From Rhodocyclaceae bacterium (lineage in GTDB: Bacteria > Pseudomonadota > Gammaproteobacteria > Burkholderiales > Rhodocyclaceae): 64,000 nucleotides of DNA. The stretch lies in contig JAKLLG010000008.1 of NCBI GenBank assembly GCA_023150275.1, positions 1 to 64,000 of the forward strand. Direction: 5' to 3'. Positions 18,222 through 27,750 of this stretch are shown here, one piece after another. Under the pieces are notes generated by a model. It searched no databases, had not been told where the DNA came from, and saw only the letters and a list, made by a program, of their open reading frames with translations. A program made the translations under genes and the position numbers. Within the stretch, counting starts at the first letter, position 1; each line of letters opens with the position of its first letter.

Positions 18222-18248
18222 AAAAAAGCCGGAACTTCCGGCTTTTTT
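18222..18248. terminator. Bidirectional rho-independent terminator
   Basis: AAAAAAGCCGGAA and TTCCGGCTTTTTT form a perfect 13-base inverted repeat around a single base. A-rich and T-rich flanks let it work on both strands, ending the kinase-HDOD-GAF gene from the left and bamD from the right. Confidence 0.92.
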
Positions 18249-18268
18249 CTGTTTCGCGGCGCTTGATG

Positions 18269-19066
18269 TCACCAGAGTTTCCACCACGGTTCCGGCCGGT
18301 TCAGGCCGCGTACGTAGTATTGGCTCTTCGGATAGTTCTTGCGCATCACGCGCTCGGCATCGTCGCGCAGGTCGTTCACGCCAAGCAGGTCGTAGCCCTT
18401 GACCATGATGAACAGTGCTTCTTCGATGGCCGGGGCATCCTGATAGGTCCTCACCGCGTACTGGGCGCGATTGACGGCGGCGAGGTAGGCGCCGCGTTTC
18501 ATGTAATAGCGGGCGACGTGCACCTCGTGCGAGGCGAGCGCATTGACCAGGTATTTCATGCGCAACAGGGCGTCCGGGGTGTATTTGCTGTCCGGGAAGC
18601 GCGTGGCCAGTTCCTTGAAGGCGTCGAACGATTCCCGTGCCGCCTTCGGGTCGCGCTCGGTCGGATCCTGCATCGCGACGTGACCGAGAATGCCGAGATC
18701 TTCGTTGAAGTTGATCAGGCCCTTCAGGTAATAGACGTAATCGACGTTCGGATGGTTGGGGTGCAGCTTGATGAAGCGGTCACAGGCGGCGATCGCCGAG
18801 GCGGGTTCGTTGGCTTTCCAGTAGGCATAGGCAATTTCAACCTGCGCCTGCTGGGCGTAGCGCCCGTAAGGGTAGCGCGCTTCGAGTTTTTCGAAGTACT
18901 TGACGGCGTTGTCGTACTGGCCGTCGTTGAGCGCTTCCTTCGCGGTGGTGTAGAGCTTGTTCGGCGACCAGCCGACGGTTTCGTCCTTCGGTTCGCCGAA
19001 GAGGCCGCAGCCGCCAAGCAGGAAGGCGGTGAGGAGCGTTGCGATAACCGCTAAACTACGCATCAT
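18269..19066 (-). CDS. bamD: Outer membrane assembly lipoprotein BamD
   Basis: This 265-residue essential component of the BAM complex inserts beta-barrel proteins into the outer membrane. The signal peptide ends in lipobox LLGGC at about residue 20, so it is a lipoprotein. The body is made of TPR-like repeats, including [20 protein letters not shown] and [19 protein letters not shown]. Length and start fit the family. The start codon overlaps that of divergent rluD; see findings. The 3' end meets the bidirectional terminator. Confidence 0.95.
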   Translation of the reverse strand: MMRSLAVIATLLTAFLLGGCGLFGEPKDETVGWSPNKLYTTAKEALNDGQYDNAVKYFEKLEARYPYGRYAQQAQVEIAYAYWKANEPASAIAACDRFIKLHPNHPNVDYVYYLKGLINFNEDLGILGHVAMQDPTERDPKAARESFDAFKELATRFPDSKYTPDALLRMKYLVNALASHEVHVARYYMKRGAYLAAVNRAQYAVRTYQDAPAIEEALFIMVKGYDLLGVNDLRDDAERVMRKNYPKSQYYVRGLNRPEPWWKLW

Positions 19067-20174
19067 GAAAAATCCGGACAAGAAATCAAAAAAGGTGCCG
19101 CTGGCCGCAGCGCACGAAGCGCAGGCCGCCGAAATCTCTGGCGGGCGCGGCGATGATAGCACGGTGCTTGCGCTTGTCGCACCCGCCGATTGCGGCGGTG
19201 CCCGTCTCGACCATGTGCTCGCCGGCCTGCTGCCGCAGCATTCGCGCAATCGGCTGCAGGGCTGGATACGCGACGGTCGCGTACGGGTTGGCGACAAGCT
19301 GGTCAGCGAACCCAAGCACAAGCTGTGGGGCGGTGAAGCCATCCACGTCCGGGAAATTCCGGACGAACGCCTCGCTGCGGCGGCGGCCGAGGATATTCCG
19401 CTCGACATCGTGCATGAGGATGCGGCGCTGATCGTGATCGACAAGCCCGCCGGCCTCGTCGTGCATCCGGCCGCCGGCAACTGGAGCGGTACGCTGATGA
19501 ACGCGCTGCTGCATCACGCGCCGGAACTGGCGAGCGTGCCGCGCGCCGGCATCGTGCACCGGCTCGACAAGGATACGTCGGGGCTGCTCGTCGTCGCCCG
19601 CACGCTGGCGGCGCAGACCGATCTGGTGCGGCAGCTGCAGGCGCGCACGGTGAAGCGCGAATACCAGGCACTGGTGCGCGGCGTCGTCGAGCGCAACAGC
19701 GGCACCGTCGATGCGCCGATCGGGCGCCATCCCACGCAGCGCACGAAGATGGCCGTGGTAATGGGCGGCAAGCCGGCGCGCACGCATTACCGCGTGGTCG
19801 AGCGCTTCAAGACGTGCACGCTGGTCGAGTGTTCCCTGGAAACGGGGCGCACGCACCAGATCCGCGTGCATCTCGAATCGATCGGCCATCCGCTGGTCGG
19901 CGATCAGGTCTATGGCCGCAGCAACAATCGCGTACCACGCGGGCCGGCCTTCGGCCGCCAGTTCCTGCATGCCCGCAAGCTCGGGCTGCTGCACCCGGAA
20001 AGCGGGCGCGAGATGTTGTGGAAATCGCCGCTGCCGGACGACATGAGCGAACTGCTCGATCAACTGCGGCTCGATGCGGCGCTCGAAGCCGATGCGCTGC
20101 TCGACGACGATTTCGACGATGACGATCACGAGGTCGAACTGATCTACGCCTACGGCGACGGTGATGACGACTGA
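19065..20174 (+). CDS. rluD: 23S rRNA pseudouridine synthase RluD
   Basis: This 369-residue enzyme makes pseudouridines in helix 69 of 23S rRNA. An N-terminal S4 domain ([19 protein letters not shown]) is followed by the catalytic block [17 protein letters not shown] with the nucleophilic Asp, and then [10 protein letters not shown]. The N-terminus has about 32 extra lysine/alanine-rich residues before the S4 domain. No good ribosome site precedes ATG 19065; a TAAACT -10-like box lies only 8 bases upstream, so translation may start leaderless or at a later codon. The C-terminus is an acidic Asp-rich tail. pgeF overlaps its 3' end. Confidence 0.93.
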   Translation: MKNPDKKSKKVPLAAAHEAQAAEISGGRGDDSTVLALVAPADCGGARLDHVLAGLLPQHSRNRLQGWIRDGRVRVGDKLVSEPKHKLWGGEAIHVREIPDERLAAAAAEDIPLDIVHEDAALIVIDKPAGLVVHPAAGNWSGTLMNALLHHAPELASVPRAGIVHRLDKDTSGLLVVARTLAAQTDLVRQLQARTVKREYQALVRGVVERNSGTVDAPIGRHPTQRTKMAVVMGGKPARTHYRVVERFKTCTLVECSLETGRTHQIRVHLESIGHPLVGDQVYGRSNNRVPRGPAFGRQFLHARKLGLLHPESGREMLWKSPLPDDMSELLDQLRLDAALEADALLDDDFDDDDHEVELIYAYGDGDDD

Positions 20175-20910
20175 ACCCTCGTGGTTCGTTCCTGACTGGC
20201 CACTGCCCGCCAATGTCCGTGCCTTGCAGACGGTGCGTGGCGGCGGCGCCAGTTGCGGTCCTTGGGCCGGCTTCAATCTTGGCGACCATGTCGGAGACGA
20301 TCCCGCTGCCGTTGCCGCCAATCGCGAGCGCCTCAGCGCGGCCATTGGGGGTAGCATCCACTGGTTGCGTCAGGTGCATGGCGTTCATGTGTGCGACCTC
20401 GATGCGGCGTCGGGCGAAGAGCAGGAAATTCCCGAGGCGGATGCCGTACTGACCCGCCGCCGCGGGCAGGCGTGCGCAATCATGACGGCGGACTGCCTGC
20501 CGCTACTCTTCTGCGAACGTGAGGGGGCGGTCGTCGCTGCCGCGCACGCTGGCTGGCGCGGCCTGCTCGGCGGTGTGATCGAGGCCACCTTGTCCGCCAT
20601 GGCAGTGCCTGCCGGGCAGGTCGGCGTCTGGCTGGGGCCGGCGATCGGGCCGGCGGCATTCGAGGTTGGCGACGAGGTGCGCGCTGCCTTCGTTGCCGGT
20701 GATTTCGGTGCTGCCGCCTGCTTCACGGCGCACGGCAGCGGCAAGCACCTGGCCGATCTCTACGCGCTCGCCCGTCGCCGGCTGCGGCAGTCAGGCGTTG
20801 TCGCAATCCACGGGGGCGGGGAATGCACCTTATCTGCGGCCGATCGTTACTTTTCGTACCGGCGCGATGGCGTCACCGGGCGCATGGCGACGCTGATCTG
20901 GCGGATTTGA
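20164..20910 (+). CDS. pgeF: Purine nucleoside phosphorylase / laccase-domain protein PgeF (YfiH)
   Basis: This 248-residue cytosolic protein of the multicopper-polyphenol-oxidase-fold family YfiH is linked to peptidoglycan editing and purine nucleoside metabolism in characterised members. The zinc-site residues are in [15 protein letters not shown] and [12 protein letters not shown]. The start overlaps the end of rluD by 11 bases. The bamD / rluD-pgeF arrangement is conserved in many proteobacteria. Confidence 0.93.
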   Translation: MTTEPSWFVPDWPLPANVRALQTVRGGGASCGPWAGFNLGDHVGDDPAAVAANRERLSAAIGGSIHWLRQVHGVHVCDLDAASGEEQEIPEADAVLTRRRGQACAIMTADCLPLLFCEREGAVVAAAHAGWRGLLGGVIEATLSAMAVPAGQVGVWLGPAIGPAAFEVGDEVRAAFVAGDFGAAACFTAHGSGKHLADLYALARRRLRQSGVVAIHGGGECTLSAADRYFSYRRDGVTGRMATLIWRI

Positions 20911-20954
20911 CCGGCCGCGGGCAGATTCCCGCGTGGCCACAGTGTTCTCCCGCA

Positions 20955-21182
20955 TCAGCGCTGCACAGGGTCGCTCTCGTTGTGGCGCGTGGTGTCTTCA
21001 AGCGATGCCTGCTCACGCGCGGCGAGGCGCCGCCGGCGTGCTGGCGTGCCGAGCAGCCATAGCAGCAACAGGCAAGGCAACAGACCGTAGAAAGTGAAGC
21101 TGAGAACCCCGGCGACGACATTCGGTTCCATGATCGCCATCATCAGAGCGACCCACAGCCAGCCAATGGCAATGATGTACAT
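20955..21182 (-). CDS. Small conserved inner-membrane protein
   Basis: This 75-residue protein starts MYIIAIGWLWVALMMAIME and has two hydrophobic segments, residues 2-18 and about 24-46, followed by a basic and then acidic tail (RRRRLAAREQASLEDTT). Similar two-helix proteins occur in related betaproteobacteria as far as I recall. The function is unknown. A start three codons further upstream (21191) is possible. It is convergent with pgeF and divergent from phaC. Confidence 0.65.
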   Translation of the reverse strand: MYIIAIGWLWVALMMAIMEPNVVAGVLSFTFYGLLPCLLLLWLLGTPARRRRLAAREQASLEDTTRHNESDPVQR

Positions 21183-21384
21183 GGGCGCCATTATACGGCG
21201 GTGAGCAGTCGGCTATCGGCTCTTTGCCAGCGATTGCAGGGGCTGCCGGCGGTGCGCTGTTTTGCGTTGACAGCCCCCATGGTGCGATGCAGAATCGATC
21301 CACATAGACGGTTTAGTACGGCCACAACGATATGGTTTCACCGGGCAGGTCGCCGGCTGAAACGCCCCTCAGGATCCAGTCACG

Positions 21385-23130
21385 ATGTCGCAGCCGAACA
21401 ATCCCTTCGATCCCGCGATGCAGCAGTTTGCCCAGCTCGGGCAGGCGATGACGCAGCAATTCTTTGCCTTTCTCGGTTCGCAGCAGGCCCAGCATCCGCT
21501 CGGCGGCGCGCCGATCAAGATGGGCACCCCGGAACCGGCCAAGCTGACAGCGCTGCAGCAGGAGTTCCTGCAGCAGCAATCGATGCTCTGGCAGTCGATG
21601 CTGGCGCGTGGCAACGCCGGCGAGGCTTCTGCGCCGCCTGCCTTCGAGGTGCAGCCGGAAGCGGGCGATCGGCGTTTTTCGGCGCCGGAATGGAAGCAGA
21701 GCCCGGTCTTCGACTACATCCGCCAGAGCTATCTGCTCAATGCGCGCTATCTGAAGGAACTGGTCGAAATCGCGCCGGTGGAGGACGAAAAGTCGAAGAA
21801 CCGCCTGCGCTTCCTCGCGCGCCAGTACCTCGATGCCGTGGCGCCGACCAACTTTGCGGCGACGAATCCGGAGTTCATCAAGCTCGCGGTTGAAACCAAG
21901 GGCCAGAGCATCACCGACGGCATCAACAACCTGATCAAGGATTTCGAAAAAGGCCGCATCTCGATGACCGACGACACGGCGTTCGAGGTCGGCCGGAACC
22001 TGGCGACGACCGAAGGCGCGGTGGTCTTCGAGAATGAGATGATCCAGCTGGTCCAGTATTCGCCGCTGACCGAAACGGTCGCGAAACGGCCGCTGCTCAT
22101 CGTGCCGCCATGCATCAACAAGTTCTACATTCTCGACCTGCAGGCTGAAAATTCTTTCGTGCGTTACGCGGTGGAGCAGGGCAATACCGTGTTCCTTGTT
22201 TCGTGGCGCAACGTCAAGGCCGAGCAGGGCAAGCTGGGCTGGAACGATTACCTCGAACAGGGGCCGCTCACCGCGCTGCGCGTGGTGCGCGAGATCACCG
22301 GCGAGGAGAAGGTCAACGCGCTCGGCTTCTGCGTCGGTGGCACCATTCTCTCCAGTGCGCTGGCGGTGCTCGCGGCGCGTGGCGAGGACTGCGTGGCGAG
22401 CCTGACGCTGCTGACCACGCTGCTTGATTTCTCTGACACCGGCGAGATCGGCCTCTTCATCGACGAACAGAGTTGCGCGACGCGCGACGCGACGATCGGC
22501 AAGGGCGGGCTGCTCACCGGCCGCGAGCTGGCGGGTACCTTCTCGGCGCTGCGTGCCAACGACCTGATCTGGAATTACGTCTCCGGCAACTACCTGAAGG
22601 GCCAGAAGCCGCAGGCCTTCGATCTGCTCTACTGGAACTCCGATTCCACGAACCTGTCCGGCCCGTTTGCTGCCTGGTACATGCGCAACCTGTACCTCAA
22701 CAACAGCCTGCGCATTCCCGGCAAGCTGGAAATGTGCGGCGTCAAGGTCGATCTCGGCCAGGTGAAGATGCCGGCCTATCTGCTGGCGACGCGCGAGGAT
22801 CACATCGTGCCGTGGCAGACGGCCTACCAGAGCACGCGCTTGCTCGGCGGCCCGACAAAATTCGTGCTTGGCGCCAGCGGCCATATCGCCGGCGTGGTCA
22901 ATCCGGCGTCGAAGAACAAGCGCAGCTTCTGGACGAACGACGATACGAGTGCCGACGCCGAAGGCTGGCTGACGACGGCGGAAAAAAGGAAAGGCAGCTG
23001 GTGGTCGGACTGGGCTGCCTGGCTGAAGCAGCATGCAGACGGTGACCTTGCCGCCCGAACGAAACTCGGCGGCAAAGGATACAAGCAAATCGAGCCGGCA
23101 CCGGGCCGCTACGTCAAGGAGAAAGCGTAG
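21385..23130 (+). CDS. phaC: Class I polyhydroxyalkanoate synthase
   Basis: This 581-residue enzyme polymerises hydroxyacyl-CoA into storage polyester at the granule surface. The catalytic triad is readable: Cys316 in the lipase-like box GFCVGG, Asp472 in REDH, and His500 in ASGHIAG. Length and the N-terminal domain fit class I (single-subunit, short-chain monomers). An unusual Gln/Phe-rich N-terminus (MQQFAQLGQAMTQQFFAF) probably helps granule contact. It heads a cluster with two reductases and phaR. No phaA thiolase is present in the window. Confidence 0.96.
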   Translation: MSQPNNPFDPAMQQFAQLGQAMTQQFFAFLGSQQAQHPLGGAPIKMGTPEPAKLTALQQEFLQQQSMLWQSMLARGNAGEASAPPAFEVQPEAGDRRFSAPEWKQSPVFDYIRQSYLLNARYLKELVEIAPVEDEKSKNRLRFLARQYLDAVAPTNFAATNPEFIKLAVETKGQSITDGINNLIKDFEKGRISMTDDTAFEVGRNLATTEGAVVFENEMIQLVQYSPLTETVAKRPLLIVPPCINKFYILDLQAENSFVRYAVEQGNTVFLVSWRNVKAEQGKLGWNDYLEQGPLTALRVVREITGEEKVNALGFCVGGTILSSALAVLAARGEDCVASLTLLTTLLDFSDTGEIGLFIDEQSCATRDATIGKGGLLTGRELAGTFSALRANDLIWNYVSGNYLKGQKPQAFDLLYWNSDSTNLSGPFAAWYMRNLYLNNSLRIPGKLEMCGVKVDLGQVKMPAYLLATREDHIVPWQTAYQSTRLLGGPTKFVLGASGHIAGVVNPASKNKRSFWTNDDTSADAEGWLTTAEKRKGSWWSDWAAWLKQHADGDLAARTKLGGKGYKQIEPAPGRYVKEKA

Positions 23131-23212
23131 TTCGCGAGAGGGAAGAGCGCTGAAGTGCAGGCAGACGTTTCTTCGATGATCCGGCAGACATCGATTTTAG
23201 AAGGAGAAGAAC

Positions 23213-23953
23213 GTGCCTAGAGTTGCACTCGTAACAGGGGGTATGGGCGGTCTCGGCGAAGCCATCTGCATCAAGCTGGCGGCGCTGGGCTACAAGGTGG
23301 TGGCCACTTATTCGCCGGGAAACAGCAAGGCGAAGGATTGGCTGGCGACAATGAACAACATGGGCTACGGCTTCAAGGCGTTCCCGTGCGACGTTGCCGA
23401 TTTCGATTCATGCAAGGCCTGTGTCGAGACGGTGGCAAAGGAAGTGGGGCCGGTGGACGTGCTGGTGAACAATGCCGGCATCACCCGTGACATGACCTTC
23501 AAGAAGATGACGAAGGCCGATTGGGATGCGGTGGTTGGCACCAACCTCGATTCGGTTTTCAACATGGCCAAGCAGGTCATGGACGGCATGGTCGAACGCA
23601 AGTGGGGGCGCGTGATCAACGTGTCTTCGGTCAACGGGCAGAAGGGCGCCTTCGGGCAGACCAACTACTCGGCGGCCAAGGCCGGCATGCACGGCTTCAC
23701 GAAAGCGCTCGCGCTTGAGGTGGCGAGGGCGGGCGTGACGGTGAACACCATCTCGCCGGGCTATATCGGCACCAAGATGGTGATGGCAATTCCGCAGGAG
23801 ATTCTCGATTCGAAGATCCTGCCGCAGATACCGGTTTCCCGTCTGGGCAAGCCGGAGGAGATCGCGGGACTGGTCGCCTATCTCGCTTCCGACGAAGCGG
23901 CTTTCGTGACCGGTGCCAACATCTCGATCAATGGTGGCCAGCACATGTTCTAA
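23213..23953 (+). CDS. phaB: Acetoacetyl-CoA reductase, copy 1
   Basis: This 246-residue short-chain dehydrogenase reduces acetoacetyl-CoA to (R)-3-hydroxybutyryl-CoA with NADPH, the monomer for PhaC. The cofactor motif is TGGMGGLGEA, NNAGITRD is intact, and the catalytic Ser-Tyr-Lys lie in VSSVNGQKG and NYSAAKAG. GTG at 23213 follows AGAAGGAGAA, a strong ribosome site. It lies 82 bases after phaC and 47 before a second reductase. Confidence 0.93.
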   Translation: MPRVALVTGGMGGLGEAICIKLAALGYKVVATYSPGNSKAKDWLATMNNMGYGFKAFPCDVADFDSCKACVETVAKEVGPVDVLVNNAGITRDMTFKKMTKADWDAVVGTNLDSVFNMAKQVMDGMVERKWGRVINVSSVNGQKGAFGQTNYSAAKAGMHGFTKALALEVARAGVTVNTISPGYIGTKMVMAIPQEILDSKILPQIPVSRLGKPEEIAGLVAYLASDEAAFVTGANISINGGQHMF

Positions 23954-24000
23954 CGGGCTGGCCGTTAGGTTTCATCAACAGCAACAGAGGATAAAAGCAA

Positions 24001-24744
24001 ATGACGCAAAGAATCGCACTCGTTACCGGCGCCATGGGCGGTCTCGGCACCGCAATCTGCCAGGAACTGGCCAAGGCCGGACACAAGGTCGTTGCGGCCT
24101 ACCATCCGCAGTTCGACAACAAGGACGAATGGCTGAAGGAAATGGAAGCCGCCGGCTTCAAGGACTTCATCCCGGTCGCTGGCGACGTTGCCGACCTCGC
24201 CTCGGTGCAGGCCATGGTCGCCGAAGCCGAAGCCAAGGCCGGCCCGATCGACATCCTGGTGAACAACGCTGGCATCACCCGCGACAAGATGTTCGCCAAG
24301 ATGGAACGCGAGCAGTGGGATGCCGTGATCGCCACCAACCTGACCAGCCTGTTCAACCTGACCAAGCAGGTCTCGGCGAAGATGGCCGAGCGTGGCTGGG
24401 GCCGCATCATCAACATCTCGTCGGTCAATGGCGTCAAGGGCCAGATGGGCCAGACCAACTACTCGGCCGCCAAGGCCGGCGTCATCGGCTTCACCAAGGC
24501 CCTGGCCGCCGAACTCGCCGCCAAGGGCGTGACGGTCAACGCCATTGCCCCGGGCTACGTCGCCACCAAGATGGTCATGGCCATCCGTGAAGACGTGCTC
24601 AAGGGCATCGTCGATTCCGTGCCGATGAAGCGCCTGGCCAAGCCGGAAGAGATCGGCTACGCCTGCGCCTTCCTGGCCAACGAGCTGTCCGGCTTCACCA
24701 CCGGCGCCACGCTCAACATCAACGGCGGCCTGTACTACCAGTAA
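24001..24744 (+). CDS. phaB: Acetoacetyl-CoA reductase, copy 2
   Basis: This 247-residue paralogue of the preceding gene has TGAMGGLGTA, NNAGITRDKM and NYSAAKAG all intact. The two proteins are clearly related along their whole length but differ in the substrate-side loops and in the C-terminal segment. Codons are noticeably more uniform (C/G-ending, AAG, ACC, GCC) than in copy 1, which may reflect higher expression. A strong hairpin terminator follows. Either copy may be the main PHA reductase; sequence alone does not decide. Confidence 0.92.
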   Translation: MTQRIALVTGAMGGLGTAICQELAKAGHKVVAAYHPQFDNKDEWLKEMEAAGFKDFIPVAGDVADLASVQAMVAEAEAKAGPIDILVNNAGITRDKMFAKMEREQWDAVIATNLTSLFNLTKQVSAKMAERGWGRIINISSVNGVKGQMGQTNYSAAKAGVIGFTKALAAELAAKGVTVNAIAPGYVATKMVMAIREDVLKGIVDSVPMKRLAKPEEIGYACAFLANELSGFTTGATLNINGGLYYQ

Positions 24745-24760
24745 TTCGAAGGCAATCAGA

Positions 24761-24785
24761 AACGGCCCCGTGCGGGGCCGTTTCC
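24761..24785 (+). terminator. Rho-independent terminator of the phaC-phaB-phaB unit
   Basis: CGGCCCC (24763-24769) and GGGGCCG (24774-24780) pair around GTGC, extended by AA/TT, with a short T run after. It separates the synthesis genes from phaR. Confidence 0.85.
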
Positions 24786-24794
24786 TTGCTGGGG

Positions 24795-24800
24795 TATAAT
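24795..24800 (+). promoter_or_regulatory. Candidate -10 box for phaR
   Basis: A consensus TATAAT lies just after the phaB terminator and about 90 bases before phaR. No good -35 is seen because the terminator stem occupies that position. phaR may therefore have its own promoter, possibly autoregulated as in other species. Confidence 0.4.
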
Positions 24801-24891
24801 TTTTGCCGTGCAGCAATTCTTGCATCGCGAGGCGGCACAGAGCGCCCGCACCTGAAGCACGCCACATCCACGATCCGGAGGAATCCCCGTC

Positions 24892-25464
24892 ATGTCGGAG
24901 CAGCCGCGACTGATCAAGAAGTACCCGAACCGCCGTCTGTATGACACCAAGACCAGCGCTTACATCACGCTCAGCGACGTGAAGGATCTCGTGCTTGCCT
25001 TCGAGAATTTCAAGGTTGTCGATGCCAAGAGCGGTGAGGATCTGTCGCGCAGCATCCTGCTGCAGATCATCCTGGAGGAAGAAACGGGCGGCGTGCCCTT
25101 GTTCACGACCGAACTGCTGGCGCAGGTGATCCGTTTCTACGGCCACGCCATGCAGGGGATGCTCGGCAAGTATCTCGAAAACAACATCAAGGCCTTCACC
25201 GACTTCCAGAGCAAGATGCAGGAGCAATCGCGCGGCCTCTATGGCGGCGAGAACAGCCAGATGCAGAACGACATGTGGACGCAGTTCCTGAACTTCCAGG
25301 GGCCGGCCATGCAGCACATGATGTCGGCCTACATGGATCAGTCGAAGAAGATGGTCCAGCAGATGCAGGAGCAGTTGCAGAGCCAGACGCGCAACATGTT
25401 CACCGGCTTCCAGTTTCCCAACATTCCGCCGGACGGCAAGAAGCCCGAGGGTGGCGATAAATAG
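24892..25464 (+). CDS. phaR: PHA synthesis regulator PhaR
   Basis: This 190-residue DNA-binding repressor also binds PHA and releases phasin promoters when granules form. The N-terminal PHB_acc_N signature [20 protein letters not shown] is intact, followed by the two PHB accumulation regulator repeats. The C-terminal half is Gln/Met-rich and helical. ATG at 24892 follows CCGGAGGAAT. rimO begins 14 bases downstream and may be co-transcribed. Confidence 0.95.
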   Translation: MSEQPRLIKKYPNRRLYDTKTSAYITLSDVKDLVLAFENFKVVDAKSGEDLSRSILLQIILEEETGGVPLFTTELLAQVIRFYGHAMQGMLGKYLENNIKAFTDFQSKMQEQSRGLYGGENSQMQNDMWTQFLNFQGPAMQHMMSAYMDQSKKMVQQMQEQLQSQTRNMFTGFQFPNIPPDGKKPEGGDK

Positions 25465-25478
25465 CAGGGCAGCAATCC

Positions 25479-26807
25479 GTGAATAGCACTCCCCAGAAGC
25501 CGGCGACTGTCGGCTTTGTTTCTCTTGGCTGCCCGAAAGCGACGGCCGATTCCGAACAGATCCTGACCCGGCTGCGCGCCGAGGGCTACCTGATCTCGGG
25601 TTCCTACGACGGTGCCGATCTGGTGGTCGTGAATACCTGCGGCTTCATCGACGCCGCCGTCGAGGAATCGCTCGATGCGATCGGCGAGGCGCTCGACGAG
25701 AACGGCAAGGTCATCGTCACCGGCTGCCTCGGCGCCAAGGATGAGGTGATCCGCAACGTGCATCCTTCGGTGCTCGCGATCACCGGCCCGCATGCGACCG
25801 ACGAGGTGATGCAGCACATCCACCGTCACCTGCCGCAGCCGCACGATCCGTTCTCCAGCCTGGTACCGCCGCAGGGCATCCGCCTGACGCCAGAGCACTA
25901 CGCCTACATCAAGATTTCCGAGGGCTGCAACCACAGCTGCACCTTCTGCATCATCCCGTCGATGCGCGGCCCACTGGTCAGCCGCCCGATCGGCGATGTG
26001 CTGCAGGAGGCGAAGAACCTCGCCGAAGCCGGCGTCAAGGAGATCCTGATCATCTCGCAGGACACCTCGGCCTACGGCGTCGACCTCAAGTACCGCATGG
26101 GCTTCTGGGGCGGTCGCCCGGTCAAGACGCGGCTGAAGGAACTGTGCGACGCACTCGCCGAATTCGGCATCTGGGTGCGTCTGCACTACGTGTACCCGTA
26201 TCCCAGCGTCGACGATCTGATCCCGCTGATGGCCGAGGGAAAACTGTTGCCCTACCTGGACGTGCCCTTCCAGCACGCCAGCCCGCGCATCCTCAAGGCC
26301 ATGAAACGGCCGGCCAGCGCCGAGAACAACCTTGAGCGCATCAAGGCGTGGCGCGCCATCTGCCCCGAAATTACCATTCGCTCGACCTTCATCGCCGGAT
26401 TTCCCGGCGAGACCGAGGCCGAGTTCGAGGAACTGCTGGGTTTCCTCGAAGAAGCGAAGCTCGATCGTGTCGGCTGCTTCGCCTATTCGCCGGTTGAAGG
26501 CGCCGTCGCCAACACGCTCGCCGAGCCGGTGCCGCAGGAAGTGCGCGAAGAGCGCCAGCGCCAGCTGATGGAGCTGCAGGAAGACATTTCCGCCGAGTTG
26601 ATGGCCGCCAAGATCGGCCGCGAGATCGAAGTGCTGGTCGACGAAGTGGATGACGAAGGCGCGATCGCGCGCAGCAAGGCCGATGCGCCCGAAATCGACG
26701 GCCTCGTCTATCTCGACGGTGTTTTCGACGTGGCGCCGGGCGATTTCCTCACCGTGCGCGTGGTCGATACCGATGCGCACGATCTCTTCGCCGAACGTAT
26801 CCGCTGA
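25479..26807 (+). CDS. rimO: Ribosomal protein S12 methylthiotransferase RimO
   Basis: This 442-residue radical SAM enzyme adds a methylthio group to an Asp of ribosomal protein S12. The UPF0004 domain has cluster cysteines 18, 54 and 83. The radical SAM motif CNHSCTFC has Cys150, 154 and 157. A TRAM domain closes the C-terminus. GTG at 25479 gives the normal start. Confidence 0.96.
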   Translation: MNSTPQKPATVGFVSLGCPKATADSEQILTRLRAEGYLISGSYDGADLVVVNTCGFIDAAVEESLDAIGEALDENGKVIVTGCLGAKDEVIRNVHPSVLAITGPHATDEVMQHIHRHLPQPHDPFSSLVPPQGIRLTPEHYAYIKISEGCNHSCTFCIIPSMRGPLVSRPIGDVLQEAKNLAEAGVKEILIISQDTSAYGVDLKYRMGFWGGRPVKTRLKELCDALAEFGIWVRLHYVYPYPSVDDLIPLMAEGKLLPYLDVPFQHASPRILKAMKRPASAENNLERIKAWRAICPEITIRSTFIAGFPGETEAEFEELLGFLEEAKLDRVGCFAYSPVEGAVANTLAEPVPQEVREERQRQLMELQEDISAELMAAKIGREIEVLVDEVDDEGAIARSKADAPEIDGLVYLDGVFDVAPGDFLTVRVVDTDAHDLFAERIR

Positions 26808-26874
26808 TGCGCCGCATCCGTTCGCGCAGCCTTCTCAGGCCTGCCGCGCGGCGGCCTGATCGAGAGGCCTGGCG

Positions 26875-27750
26875 ATGAAGATCGGCGTTGCGCTGGGCAG
26901 TGGATCGGCCCGGGGCTGGGCGCACATCGGCGTACTGCGCGCGCTGACCCAAATCGGTGTTCGCCCCGACATCGTCTGCGGTACCTCGATCGGCGCTTTC
27001 GTCGGTGCCGCGCATGCCGCCGGCGAACTTGACCGGCTCGATGAGTGGGCACGTGGCCTTACCTGGCAGAAGGTAGTCGGCTTCTTCGATATCGGCGCCC
27101 GCGGCGGGCTGATCAAGGGCGAAAAACTCACGGCTTTTCTGCTCAGTCATTTCGTCGATCGCGATATCGCCGAGCTGCCGGTGGCCTTTGGCACTGTCGC
27201 CACCGATCTCGCTACTGGGCGCGAGATCTGGCTGCGCGAAGGCAGCGTCGCCGATGCCGTGCGTGCATCCGTGGCGCTGCCCGGGCTGCTCGCGCCGGTC
27301 CAGCATGGCGAACAACTGCTCGTCGATGGCGGCCTCGTCAATCCGGTGCCGGTATCGTTATGCCGCGCACTCGGCGCCGACATCGTCATTGCCGTCGATC
27401 TCGGTTCCGATCTCGTCGGCCGCAAGTTCCGCAATGCCGCCGCCACCGAGCCGCCACCGGCCGGATGGCGACAGCGCCTCGCCTGGCTGCTCGGTGCCGC
27501 CGGTGCCGAGCATGTCGCGCGGGCGGAAGGGCCATCGCTGCTCGACGTGGTCGCTGGCAGCATCAACATCATGCAGGTGCGCATCGCACGCAGCCGCATG
27601 GCCGGCGAGCCCGCCGACGTGCTCATTGCGCCGCGCCTCGCGCAGGTTGGCCTCTTCGATTACCACCGCTGCGACGAGGCGATCGAAGAGGGCAGTGAAT
27701 CGGTGCGCGTGATGCAACCGGCCATCCTGCGGGCGCTGGGGAGGGATTGA
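26875..27750 (+). CDS. Patatin-like phospholipase (RssA-like)
   Basis: This 291-residue cytosolic serine lipase/acylhydrolase has the oxyanion-hole start GSGSARGWAHIG, nucleophile Ser in GTSIG and catalytic Asp in DGG (about residue 145). It lacks a signal peptide. Its TGA overlaps the ATG of the next gene (TGATG). The substrate is unknown. The location between the PHA genes and a PHB-depolymerase-type esterase makes a role in lipid or granule turnover conceivable, but nothing in the protein proves it. Confidence 0.88.
   Translation: MKIGVALGSGSARGWAHIGVLRALTQIGVRPDIVCGTSIGAFVGAAHAAGELDRLDEWARGLTWQKVVGFFDIGARGGLIKGEKLTAFLLSHFVDRDIAELPVAFGTVATDLATGREIWLREGSVADAVRASVALPGLLAPVQHGEQLLVDGGLVNPVPVSLCRALGADIVIAVDLGSDLVGRKFRNAAATEPPPAGWRQRLAWLLGAAGAEHVARAEGPSLLDVVAGSINIMQVRIARSRMAGEPADVLIAPRLAQVGLFDYHRCDEAIEEGSESVRVMQPAILRALGRD

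Noticed and set aside
21313..23088. 591-codon minus-strand frame opposite phaC
   Set aside because: Antisense shadow; phaC has an intact catalytic triad and cluster context.
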